Shown in pieces: positions 54,493 to 63,314 of a DNA stretch of 64,000 nucleotides. This stretch comes from Saccharospirillum impatiens DSM 12546 (GTDB lineage: Bacteria; Pseudomonadota; Gammaproteobacteria; Pseudomonadales; Natronospirillaceae). The stretch spans positions 27,701-91,700 of the forward strand of contig NZ_AUIH01000001.1 in NCBI RefSeq assembly GCF_000423605.1. The letters run 5' to 3'. Each line of letters opens with the position of its first letter. The stretch's first letter is position 1. The translations under genes and the position numbers were made by a program. The notes beneath the pieces were generated by a model, which searched no databases, was not told the DNA's origin, and saw only the letters and a program-made list of their open reading frames with translations.

Positions 54493-57246
54493 TTAGCCGG
54501 GTTGGCAGGCAGCTCGTACACTCTGTTCAAAATTAGCCAGTGGCACCGGGTAGCCGAAATAGTACCCCTGAAAAGCCTGGCAACCAAATTGCTTTAGTAG
54601 CATCGCTTGCTCGGCAGTTTCGACACCTTCGGCGATGGCGTTAATAGACATACTGGAAGCCAGTGAAATGATGGTTTTGGCGATGTCGGAATCATCCGGA
54701 TTGATGGTCAGATCATTGACGAAAGACTGGTCGATTTTTAACTGGTCTAGTGGAAGTTGCTTAAGATAAGACAGTGATGAATAGCCGGTACCAAAATCAT
54801 CGAGTGAAAACCCGATGCCATGCAAACGAAGTTGATGCATTTTCGCAATGGTGTCCTGAATGTTCTCCAGTAACATGCTTTCTGTCAATTCCAGCTTAAG
54901 TTGTGCAGCCGGTACTCCAGTGTGTTGAACAATGCGGACCACGTCGGCAACAAAGTCATGCTGGTGCAATTGTCGCGCGCTTATATTGACCGACATGGTC
55001 AGACCAGACAGGACAGAATCGTTCGCCCAGCCAGCGAGTATTTCGCACGAGCGCTCAATCACCCAGTGTCCAAGAGGATTGATCAGGCCAGTATCTTCGG
55101 CCACTTTTATGATCTCAGCCGGAGTCACCAGCCCCTTGGAGGGGTGATGCCAGCGCAGTAAACTTTCTGCACCGATAACGAGGTGATCGGAATCGACCTG
55201 AGGCTGCAAGAATAGCTCGAATTGCTTATCCTTGATGGCCGTGCGAATTTCGTTGGCCATCTGCAGATGTTCCGATACCCTGGCTTGCATGTCGGGGGTA
55301 AAAAAGCGGGCGGTATTCTTACCCGCATCCTTGGCCTGGTACATGGCCAGGTCTGCTTGTTTGAGTAGCTCATCGACATTGTGTGAGTGATTGCTGAACA
55401 ACGTCATGCCAATGCTTAATGTGCTGAAGTGCTCAAGATTGGGCATGATGAAGGGTTGTCTGAAGGCATCAAGCACACTGGCCGCCAATGCTTCGGCAAA
55501 CTGCCTTGCCTCTGCTTCGCTACCAGAGAGATTCTCCAACAGTATGATGAATTCGTCGCCACCAATACGTGCAACGGTATCGGTGTGGCGGATACGACTT
55601 CCGAGCCGCTCGGCAACTTGTTGCAGAAACAGATCGCCGGTGTGATGCCCCCGGGTATCATTCAGTGTTTTGAAATCATCAAGATCAATGTACAGCAGAG
55701 CGCCATATTGCTGACTGCTGGTGGCCACTATCAAGGCCTTGTTCAGTCGGTCAATCAGCATGCGTCGATTGGGTAGGCTGGTAAGCTGGTCGTAGAAGGC
55801 GAGTTGTTCGATGCGTTGCTCAGCAGCTTTACGTTCAGTCGTGTCGATGATGGTAACCACAAAATTCTGCACAACATCGCCTTCATCAGATAAGACCGCA
55901 GTAATGTGCATCCACTGCAAATAGTACTCGCCGTTTTTGCGTCGACCCCATGCCTCCCCCTGCCAGCTGCCATTGATGGCTAGGCTGTCTTCGATGATTT
56001 GGTTGATGCTCTCATCATGAAGGTCTGTTTCCACCAGATTCATCAGCTCGCCTGCAATGTCTTCCTGATGGTAACCGGTCATACGGGTGAAGGCTTTATT
56101 CACTTTCAGAATTCGGGTTGCCCCGTCTGTGACCAGCATTCCCTGTGCAGATTCAAAAACATTTGCAGCGATGTTCAGTTCGTAGACCATGCTCTGCATC
56201 GCGAGTCCGACCTGGTTGTGTTCATAGATACCGCCCGTTTCAAACGGAGCGGCTCTCGTGCCCTGGCGTGTGTTGGCGATGTATTGCAACAGGTTGCTGA
56301 TACTGCGGTTGTGGTTCAGGTGTACCAGCCAGGTCGCAAGTGTAAATAACAGAATAAACCCGGCTGACAGAACAAAAAATGTCTGTTTATAGGTTTCCGC
56401 CACCGGTGGGAAATTATTGGCCGACAGACCGAGTTCAATCCAGGCGTCGTCGCGATTGCTGGCGATATTAAGCGGCAGTGTTTTTGAGTAGACATTGTCT
56501 TTTAAGACGACCCTGTCGAAAGGTTTAGCGTAGGAAGCGGCGCCTTTGTATTCCAGTTCGGTCTGTCGAATCAACTCCTGGTCACCCAACCCGACTTTAA
56601 TGACATCAACGCCGGATTGGCTGGCAATATCGCTTACCAGGGCACGGTTTTGTCCGATGGCCAATCCTATATACAGGTAACCGCGAAGGCGCAGTGAGGC
56701 CGGGTCAAATAGTGGCGCCGCTTTAAGCACCACGGTCAGGGTGGTGGTGTGCTCGATCAGCCAGCGTTGGGTATAGTACACCGGTGAACGCAATGTTTGC
56801 ATCATAGGGTCAATGTCGTATAAAGGCAGGCTTGCATCGAAAAGTAGCTGTCCGCTGGCATCGGTTATGAACAGGACATCGATGTTATTGCCTAATGCCG
56901 AGTCCTGAAACATGTAGGCAATGTCGTCGATCGCCGAATCGAGTCCGGTTGTGCCGCTGGCGATCGACGTGAATACCTGGTTGGCTGCTGCACTTTGCAA
57001 ATAGGCATCAAGCAGGTCAAGTCGATTGGCGTAAAGGTTGGCAGCAGTGCGATGATGCTGGCGCAGCGCATTTTGAATTTCACTGTCGAGACTGTTCTGG
57101 GCGGTCTTGACAGCGTAGAGCATCGAGAAAAAAAGAGTGATTAGCCCCAGAGCACCGAAGACCAGAGCGATGCGGGTAATGAATTTCAGTTCGAGGAATC
57201 GCTTTCTCACTGACTGAGTAACGTTAATTGTCGAATGCTTAGGCAT
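54493..57246 (-). CDS. membrane GGDEF/EAL c-di-GMP enzyme with PAS domain
   Basis: This 917-aa protein has a helix at 25-45, a periplasmic CACHE-like sensor (46-285), a helix at 288-308, a PAS domain (about 365-470), GGDEF (562-566, with I-site RHTD at 553-556) and a C-terminal EAL domain. The EAL motif reads ESL at 694-696. The other catalytic segments (VNIS, ELTES, DDFGTG, KIDQSF, AEGVET) are intact, so phosphodiesterase activity is likely and cyclase activity possible. c-di-GMP output would suit the nearby MSHA pilus genes, whose ATPase has a c-di-GMP-binding domain. The TctC-like gene lies just upstream on the same strand. Confidence 0.93.
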   Translation of the reverse strand: MPKHSTINVTQSVRKRFLELKFITRIALVFGALGLITLFFSMLYAVKTAQNSLDSEIQNALRQHHRTAANLYANRLDLLDAYLQSAAANQVFTSIASGTTGLDSAIDDIAYMFQDSALGNNIDVLFITDASGQLLFDASLPLYDIDPMMQTLRSPVYYTQRWLIEHTTTLTVVLKAAPLFDPASLRLRGYLYIGLAIGQNRALVSDIASQSGVDVIKVGLGDQELIRQTELEYKGAASYAKPFDRVVLKDNVYSKTLPLNIASNRDDAWIELGLSANNFPPVAETYKQTFFVLSAGFILLFTLATWLVHLNHNRSISNLLQYIANTRQGTRAAPFETGGIYEHNQVGLAMQSMVYELNIAANVFESAQGMLVTDGATRILKVNKAFTRMTGYHQEDIAGELMNLVETDLHDESINQIIEDSLAINGSWQGEAWGRRKNGEYYLQWMHITAVLSDEGDVVQNFVVTIIDTTERKAAEQRIEQLAFYDQLTSLPNRRMLIDRLNKALIVATSSQQYGALLYIDLDDFKTLNDTRGHHTGDLFLQQVAERLGSRIRHTDTVARIGGDEFIILLENLSGSEAEARQFAEALAASVLDAFRQPFIMPNLEHFSTLSIGMTLFSNHSHNVDELLKQADLAMYQAKDAGKNTARFFTPDMQARVSEHLQMANEIRTAIKDKQFELFLQPQVDSDHLVIGAESLLRWHHPSKGLVTPAEIIKVAEDTGLINPLGHWVIERSCEILAGWANDSVLSGLTMSVNISARQLHQHDFVADVVRIVQHTGVPAAQLKLELTESMLLENIQDTIAKMHQLRLHGIGFSLDDFGTGYSSLSYLKQLPLDQLKIDQSFVNDLTINPDDSDIAKTIISLASSMSINAIAEGVETAEQAMLLKQFGCQAFQGYYFGYPVPLANFEQSVRAACQPG

Positions 57247-57278
57247 TCATACTCCGGTCGTGAATCAGTTTTGACTGT

Positions 57279-58319
57279 TCAGTTCTCATCAGGCTCACCG
57301 TACTCCTGAATCAACCAGCGATAGTCGTCAACTTGCTGTTCGAAGTAGGATTGAAGCCGGGCTTCATCCCAAAAGGTGATGGGCAGTCGTACTCGCCCGG
57401 TCGCTTGAATGAAGCGTGGGTCCTGTGTTGCTTTGAACAGAGCCGCGGAAAGAATGCTGACCTGATCGTCCGGGGTGTCTTCCGGGACCACCAGCACCCG
57501 CGGATTCTGCATTGACACGTCGTAACCGAGCTCGCCAATAGCTGGCGCATCAGGGTATCCAACCAATCGTTCTTCCACGAGTCCCATCAGCACGACCATC
57601 TCGCCTGATTCCGTGTACTGGGTGTGAGTACCGCCACTGAACGCGAAATCCACATCGCCCGCTAGCACCATGGGCGCCATACCAGCCCCACCGGTTGTAG
57701 GGACTATGCGCATGGGAATGCCTTCACGGCGTGAAATCATATTAATGACAAACCGATCCTGTGAAGTCTGGGAGGCGACCGTCAGCTCGTCTTTGCCCTG
57801 AGCGCGAGCGTACTCAAGAAATTCTTCCCAGGTTCGGTAAGGCTTGTTGCCACCGGTTACCAGAGCAGATTGATCCAGGGCCAGAGCCGACACATAGCGA
57901 AAACTGTTCAGATCGTAAGAGGCGTCGGTAACGAGTGGCGTAAAAGTGTAGGGCAGCGATGAGCCAAACATCATGAGATAGCCCTGGTCAGTACTGCTGG
58001 CAACAAGGGCGGCTGCAACGCCACCGCCAGCTCCGGGCAGATAGAGCCGTTCTACAGGTTGACCGAGTTCTTCTTCCAGGATGTCAGCCAGGGCCTGAGC
58101 CTGAATGTCAGTGCTGCCCCCCGGATTGAAGCCAATGACCATGGTCAGCGGGCGGTTTGGGAAGCCGGACGCATGAACACCCAATAGTGCGCTGAGAGCC
58201 AGTAGCCCGGCGACACACACCACAAAGGGGGACGATATCACCCGGCCCATTCTGAGCCTGAAGGCTTTGTTGTGCCTGCAAAGGGAGCCCCGGGTGGATA
58301 CCTGCATCAGTTCACTCAT
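57279..58319 (-). CDS. TctC/Bug-family periplasmic solute-binding protein
   Basis: This 346-aa protein has a basic N-terminus, a signal segment (about 29-50, ending GVHASGFPNRPL) and the Bug-family ligand loop FNPGGSTDIQAQ, plus LPGAGGGVAAA. Such proteins deliver tricarboxylates or other organic acids to TctAB-type transporters. No tctA or tctB is nearby. An alternative start is the ATG at 58250. It lies 33 nt upstream of the GGDEF/EAL gene on the same strand, so a role as sensor partner is conceivable. Confidence 0.85.
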   Translation of the reverse strand: MSELMQVSTRGSLCRHNKAFRLRMGRVISSPFVVCVAGLLALSALLGVHASGFPNRPLTMVIGFNPGGSTDIQAQALADILEEELGQPVERLYLPGAGGGVAAALVASSTDQGYLMMFGSSLPYTFTPLVTDASYDLNSFRYVSALALDQSALVTGGNKPYRTWEEFLEYARAQGKDELTVASQTSQDRFVINMISRREGIPMRIVPTTGGAGMAPMVLAGDVDFAFSGGTHTQYTESGEMVVLMGLVEERLVGYPDAPAIGELGYDVSMQNPRVLVVPEDTPDDQVSILSAALFKATQDPRFIQATGRVRLPITFWDEARLQSYFEQQVDDYRWLIQEYGEPDEN

Positions 58320-58414
58320 ACGTCAAACCCTGAGTTGTGTCGGGTGAACCCCGGTGGATTAAGTTTAGGATTGGACCTCGTCTTTGTCTAGGGAGTCTAC
58401 GACGGGTGAATTGA

Positions 58415-59650
58415 CTACCCGAAAGCGGAGCCGAGGTCCCACATGGGTAGAAATACTCCCAATGCCAGCACCAGAACCATCATGCCCATAAACAAGAGCA
58501 GGATGGGTTCTATGGCCTCAGCAAGTCGTTTCAGATCGTATTCAACTTCCTGGTCGTAGAAATCCGCAATGTCGACGAGCAGTCCACCAACGTTACCGGT
58601 TTCTTCACCGACCGCGATCATTTGCAGAATCAGGGGGTTGAACAGCCCACTGGCCGATGCGGTAGCCTGAAGGGACTCACCACGTTCAATACCAGACATC
58701 ATCCCTTCAATGCCTTTGCCTATGTATTTGTTGCCCACCGTTCGACTGGCCACGCCCAGTGCTTGCAGCAGGGGAACGCCCGCTTCGAGCATCATGGCGA
58801 AAGGCCGGGCAAATCGTCCCAGCGCAATGCGTTCGTAAATGCCCCCCATCAGTGGAAATCGCAGAATCTGGCGGTCCCAGGTCAGTGCACCCTGAGGGGT
58901 TTTCTTCCAGCGTTTAAACGCGTAGACCCCGAGTACAATCAGACCCAGCAGGTAGGGCCAGGTACTGATCATGATGTCTGAGCTGGTCATCAGAATCCGG
59001 GTTGGAATGGGCAGGTCGGCGCCAAGTTTGGCAAATACGCCAGCGAAGGCCGGAATCACCATGAAGTTGATGACCACCATGGCCAGTGAAATAGCCGCTA
59101 CCACAATGATCGGGTATCGGGTTGCCGAGGCGATGCGCTTGCGGGTGTCTTTTTCCAGTTCCAGATGACTGACCAGTTGTTGAAAGGCGGTATCAAGCCG
59201 GCCAGTGGATTCGCCCATGCGAATCATCGCGATAAACAGGTCGTTGAAGACATCCGGGTGGCTTCGAAACGCGGTCGACAGCGGCGACCCCTGAGTCAGA
59301 ATGCGCGCGACATCGCTCAGCACTTCGCCCAGGCGGGGCGAGCGAGTGGCATCGGAAAGACCATTGATGGCACGCATCAGCGGAATGCCCGAGCGAGACA
59401 AGGCATACATCTGACGACAGAACATGATCAACTCGTCGATGCTGACTTTGGCCTTGCGCTGGGTGTAGCGACCAAGCAGAGCAGACACATCGATGTTTCG
59501 GGAAGTCGGTTTGGCAACTGGTTCAATGCGTGTTGCAATGATGCTCTGACGCCTCAGAAGTTGCAGCAATGCGCTTTGCGAAGCCGCTTCAAGCTGTCCC
59601 TCAACCTGGCGACCTTCCGCGTTGCGGCCCTGGTAGAAGTACTCAGCCAT
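58415..59650 (-). CDS. mshG: MSHA pilus inner-membrane platform protein MshG (GspF/PilC family)
   Basis: This 411-aa protein has two GspF domains in tandem (about 70-190 and 275-400), each with the pattern FCRQMYALSRSGIPLMRAI or RFARPFAMMLEAGVPLLQAL, and three transmembrane helices. It forms the inner-membrane platform for pilus assembly. The N-terminus MAEYFYQGRNAEGRQVEGQL is typical. It overlaps mshE by 8 nt. No pilin genes follow it in this window, unlike the Vibrio msh locus. Confidence 0.92.
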   Translation of the reverse strand: MAEYFYQGRNAEGRQVEGQLEAASQSALLQLLRRQSIIATRIEPVAKPTSRNIDVSALLGRYTQRKAKVSIDELIMFCRQMYALSRSGIPLMRAINGLSDATRSPRLGEVLSDVARILTQGSPLSTAFRSHPDVFNDLFIAMIRMGESTGRLDTAFQQLVSHLELEKDTRKRIASATRYPIIVVAAISLAMVVINFMVIPAFAGVFAKLGADLPIPTRILMTSSDIMISTWPYLLGLIVLGVYAFKRWKKTPQGALTWDRQILRFPLMGGIYERIALGRFARPFAMMLEAGVPLLQALGVASRTVGNKYIGKGIEGMMSGIERGESLQATASASGLFNPLILQMIAVGEETGNVGGLLVDIADFYDQEVEYDLKRLAEAIEPILLLFMGMMVLVLALGVFLPMWDLGSAFG

Positions 59651-61394
59651 GGTCGGCCACCAGATCGTTCAGGTCGATGGAGATTTTGAAGACTTCGGAC
59701 AGGTCGGTTGTGCCCTCCATCGCATATTCGAGTGCCCACTCTTCCATTGGTTTGAACTGGTCGTTGGCACGTGCGGCCTGGACAAAGGCATTGTGATCCT
59801 GGTCGCGCAGTGCGATCAGCATGGCTTCATCAAGTTCCAGCCATTCATAGACACCGATTCGACCGCGATAGCCGGTGTTATTGCAATGGTAGCAGCCAGT
59901 ACCCCGGTAAAAGGAGTGCTGTGCAAAGCGACCGCCCGCCAGATTGTTGAGCCACAATTGTTCGCGCACTTCCGGTTTGTAGGGTTGGCGGCATTCTTCG
60001 CAGACTTTACGCAACAGTCGCTGTGCCATGATGCCACGCAAGGCGGATGCCACCAGATAGGATTCAACGCCCATATCGGCCAGTCGCATGGCGCTGGAGA
60101 CTGCATCGTTGGTGTGCAATGTGCTCATCACCAGGTGGCCAGTCAGGGCGGCCCTGACACCGATGGAGACGGTTTCCTGGTCGCGCATCTCGCCGACCAG
60201 TATGACATCGGGGTCCTGACGCAACGCCGAACGTAGAATGCTGGCGAAGTCGAGATTGATGCGCGGGTTAACCTGTACCTGATTAATGCGCGACATGCGA
60301 TATTCAATCGGATCTTCAGCCGTAATGATTTTTCGGTTGGGCTGGTTTAACAAATTAAGTGCCGAATACAGTGTCGTGGTTTTACCGCTGCCGGTCGGGC
60401 CGGTGACCAGGATTAAACCGTGGGGCCGTTCTACCATTAACTCGAATCGGCTGCGGATGGTGTCGGGCATGCCCAGGGCTTCAAGTGACAGCAGGCCGGA
60501 CGACTGGTCGAGCAATCGCATGACTACCGATTCACCGTATTGCACTGGCATGGTGGATAGCCGCACATCAATTGATTTGTTATTGACGCGAATGTTGAAG
60601 CGTCCATCCTGTGGCATGCGTCGCTCGGAGATATCGAGATTCGACATGATTTTTAACCGCATCACCAATGCCGATGCCACCCGTTTTTCTTTGATAACCT
60701 GTTCCTGTAAAACGCCATCGACCCGCATGCGAATGCGAAATACGGATTCATCCGGTTCAATATGCACATCAGAGGCATTCACCGCCACCGCGTCTTCGAG
60801 CAGACTTTGCAGAAGTCGCACAACGGGCGCGTCTTGCAAGTCGCCGTCATCGGCCAGGTTGGCCAGGTCGAAGTCGCTCTCGCGCAGCTCACCTTCCAGC
60901 TCCACGGCAATGGATTCAATTTCACCGGTACGCCGGTACACCGAGTCCAGTGTGGCCAGCAGTTCGGCTTCACGTACGATGGCCGGTTTGACGGTTTTCT
61001 TCAGTCGCTTTTCAACTTCATCGATGGCCATCAAATCCAGAGGATCGGCCATGCCCAGCAGCAACCCATCGGCATTGTCGGCGAGCAGCAGGCAGCGAAA
61101 GCGTCGCGCGACGGACTCGTCCAGGCGCTGCATGACGTCTTGCTTAAGCTGAAACTGGCGCATCTCGATGAACGGAATCTTCAGGTGTTTCGACAACGTC
61201 GTGAGCAATTTGTTCTCGGGTACCAGTCCCATGTCGACCAATACGCGGCCGATTTTCTTGCCGGTGTGCTTTTGCTCTTGCAAAGCGAGGCCAAGCTGGC
61301 CTTCCGAAATCAGCCCGGCTTCGACCAGCAGGTCACCCAGGCGAATTTTTTTGCGGTTTTTCGGTTCGGTGTCCAGCGTGCGCGTTTCAGTCAT
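59643..61394 (-). CDS. mshE: MSHA pilus assembly ATPase MshE with MshEN c-di-GMP-binding domain
   Basis: This 583-aa type II/IV secretion ATPase powers pilus extension. The N-terminal MshEN domain has RLGDLLVEAGLISEGQL (18-34) and then GKKIGRVLVDMGL (45-57), the nonapeptide-type c-di-GMP-binding pattern. Walker A is TGPTGSGKT (331-339), Walker B is VILVGEMRD, and a tetracysteine zinc site (CEEC...CYHC) is near the C-terminus. It is preceded by a TPR gene and followed by mshG. Regulation by c-di-GMP is known for Vibrio MshE and inferred here. Confidence 0.94.
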   Translation of the reverse strand: MTETRTLDTEPKNRKKIRLGDLLVEAGLISEGQLGLALQEQKHTGKKIGRVLVDMGLVPENKLLTTLSKHLKIPFIEMRQFQLKQDVMQRLDESVARRFRCLLLADNADGLLLGMADPLDLMAIDEVEKRLKKTVKPAIVREAELLATLDSVYRRTGEIESIAVELEGELRESDFDLANLADDGDLQDAPVVRLLQSLLEDAVAVNASDVHIEPDESVFRIRMRVDGVLQEQVIKEKRVASALVMRLKIMSNLDISERRMPQDGRFNIRVNNKSIDVRLSTMPVQYGESVVMRLLDQSSGLLSLEALGMPDTIRSRFELMVERPHGLILVTGPTGSGKTTTLYSALNLLNQPNRKIITAEDPIEYRMSRINQVQVNPRINLDFASILRSALRQDPDVILVGEMRDQETVSIGVRAALTGHLVMSTLHTNDAVSSAMRLADMGVESYLVASALRGIMAQRLLRKVCEECRQPYKPEVREQLWLNNLAGGRFAQHSFYRGTGCYHCNNTGYRGRIGVYEWLELDEAMLIALRDQDHNAFVQAARANDQFKPMEEWALEYAMEGTTDLSEVFKISIDLNDLVADHG

Positions 61395-62228
61395 TTAGCC
61401 AGCCAATATCGTTGAGCGTTGTTGGGCGAATTGTTGCAATTCGGGGTCATTGTTCAGCGCCAGGAATGTCTGATAGTTTTGTTTGGCATCCATGTTCAGT
61501 CGGGCGCGTTCCAGCGACAGTGCCAACTGCATATACCAGATAGGTTTCACCCGGGGCAGACAGGCGAGCTTTTGAAAGTGGTTGATCGCCAGCAGGTGCT
61601 TGCCCAGTGCCTGTTCAGCCAGGGCCATGTATTCGACCAGGGGATACACCGAAGGGTTGAGTTTTAGTCCGTTCTGGCAGCAGGTGATCGCGTCTTTGAA
61701 TTGCTGGCAGCGGCAATAGTGCCAGGCCAGCAAAACCCGGATACGCATTGATTTGGGAAATTCCTCCAGCGCATCAATCATTAGCATTTCCGCTTCCTGG
61801 GCCTGATTCATCTGCGCCAGTTCAAGTGCCATGTCAGCGACCTGCTTTTCATCGGTACTGGTGTCGCGAAAAGACTTAAGGCTGGGCGTTGGAATAGGCA
61901 GGTTGACGCCAATGTCGATCAGTTCAATCTGGTCGACCGGCAGGTTGTCTTCAGTGATGCGATACCGGGTGGTATGAGTGTTGGGCTTGATCACCTGATG
62001 GCGCTGACGAGCTTCAGCCAGTCGCCTGAGCAGTGAATCTGCTTTCGGAAACAGGTCGTGTTTAAGCGCGATTTCCATAATGCCGGACAGCTTGATTTGC
62101 CTGGCCTGAATCAGCCGTCTACCGAGTTCACGTTCATCGTCTTCGTTGACCAGAGTGTGGTAGTGCTGCTCCAGTGCCTGTAGGCTGATATTTGAATGGT
62201 CTTTTAACAGTTCATATAAACGGTTCAT
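61395..62228 (-). CDS. TPR-repeat protein of the MSHA cluster
   Basis: This 277-aa cytosolic protein has no signal or transmembrane segment. Its C-terminal half (about 130-270) contains helical repeats with TPR spacing (ALELAQMNQAQEAEMLMID, LLAWHYCRCQQFKDAITCCQ, MALAEQALGKHLLAINHFQK). The first 80 residues are helical and resemble no domain I recognise, with a faint likeness to the MshEN pattern (ELGRRLIQARQIKLSGIMEI). Lying between mshN and mshE with almost no gaps, it is probably part of the pilus operon. Vibrio mshN-mshE lacks this extra gene. Confidence 0.75.
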   Translation of the reverse strand: MNRLYELLKDHSNISLQALEQHYHTLVNEDDERELGRRLIQARQIKLSGIMEIALKHDLFPKADSLLRRLAEARQRHQVIKPNTHTTRYRITEDNLPVDQIELIDIGVNLPIPTPSLKSFRDTSTDEKQVADMALELAQMNQAQEAEMLMIDALEEFPKSMRIRVLLAWHYCRCQQFKDAITCCQNGLKLNPSVYPLVEYMALAEQALGKHLLAINHFQKLACLPRVKPIWYMQLALSLERARLNMDAKQNYQTFLALNNDPELQQFAQQRSTILAG

Positions 62229-62234
62229 GCCGTG

Positions 62235-63314
62235 TTACCCCGCCAGTGCCCGATAACGCTCTGTTGCAAAGGCTGTCAGCCGCGCGTTATGACCGGAAAA
62301 CTGCTCCAGGTAAGTCTGGTACAAAAGCCGCGCTTCCGCCAGCCGGCCGCTGTTCTCCAGGTTGATGGCCCAATGCAGCCACCACTGAGGGTTACCGGCC
62401 TCTTCACGAGTCAGTGCTTCAAACACTCGTGCGGCATCGGAATAGCGCCCGGTTTTCTCAAGAATCAGCCCTCTTAACCCCAGCGCTTCATTGCTCTGCA
62501 ACCCGATCAGCAGTGACTCGGCTTGTTCGGCACCCCCCTGGCTCAGAGTTACTTTTGCCAGCCAGATGCGGGGTTCTTCCAGTTGTGGCTCACGCGTTAT
62601 CCAGGACTGCAGGTGTTGTTGTGCCAGCGCCAGGTCACCCCTGGCAATGGCGGTTTGAATAGCCTGGCGCTTAGCTGCGTGTTGCGGTGCTGCGCTGGCA
62701 ACGCTGCTGACCGATGGGCGTTCCGCCACAACTCTGGTTACCACAGGGGTGGTTTCAGGCGGGTTATCGGCACGAGCGGGCAATTCTTCAGCAGAGTCCG
62801 GTATTGAGGGCTCACGCGCAGGCTCCACTGGTACCGGGGTTATGTGTTCAGGGGTTGACCGGTTAGCCGTATTGCTGGTTTCAATCGCCTCCCCGCGCAG
62901 TTCGGCGGTGGCTACGGGCGCTTCGGTAATGGACGTTTCTGCTGGCAGGGGTTCCGGTTTCTCGGGCAACACCGGCGTCGCTATGGCTGTATCAGTGGCT
63001 ACAGGACTAATGGGTGTGGCGGTCGGCCCGGGTTCAGCTGGCAAGGTGTCGCCGGGGTTGGTCGTTGCGCTTGGCTCTGCCAGCGCAGTCGCAGCAATGG
63101 GTGCTGCTTGAGCAATAGCCGGTAAAATCGGGTTGGTTGCGGGGCGCCATTGCGACCAGGCGAGTACTGCCAGGGCAACCAGCATGGCCGCTGCGGCAAT
63201 GATCCACCACGCCGATTGAGACTGGTGACCAGGGCGCTTCAGTGGATTGTAACCGCTGGTACGGCGCTGGCTTTGTGCTGCAGGGCGGTCGAGCGCTTGG
63301 TGCATCAGGCTCAT
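62235..63314 (-). CDS. mshN: MSHA biogenesis protein MshN (TPR, membrane-anchored)
   Basis: This 359-aa protein has a cytoplasmic basic N-terminus, one transmembrane helix (about 36-53), a long low-complexity P/T/A/E-rich periplasmic linker (about 65-215) and C-terminal TPR repeats (AIARGDLALAQQHLQSWI, AEQAESLLIGLQSNEALG, ARLLYQTYLEQFSG). This is the MshN layout. It overlaps mshM by 4 nt. The TPR gene starts 6 nt downstream. Confidence 0.85.
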   Translation of the reverse strand: MSLMHQALDRPAAQSQRRTSGYNPLKRPGHQSQSAWWIIAAAAMLVALAVLAWSQWRPATNPILPAIAQAAPIAATALAEPSATTNPGDTLPAEPGPTATPISPVATDTAIATPVLPEKPEPLPAETSITEAPVATAELRGEAIETSNTANRSTPEHITPVPVEPAREPSIPDSAEELPARADNPPETTPVVTRVVAERPSVSSVASAAPQHAAKRQAIQTAIARGDLALAQQHLQSWITREPQLEEPRIWLAKVTLSQGGAEQAESLLIGLQSNEALGLRGLILEKTGRYSDAARVFEALTREEAGNPQWWLHWAINLENSGRLAEARLLYQTYLEQFSGHNARLTAFATERYRALAG

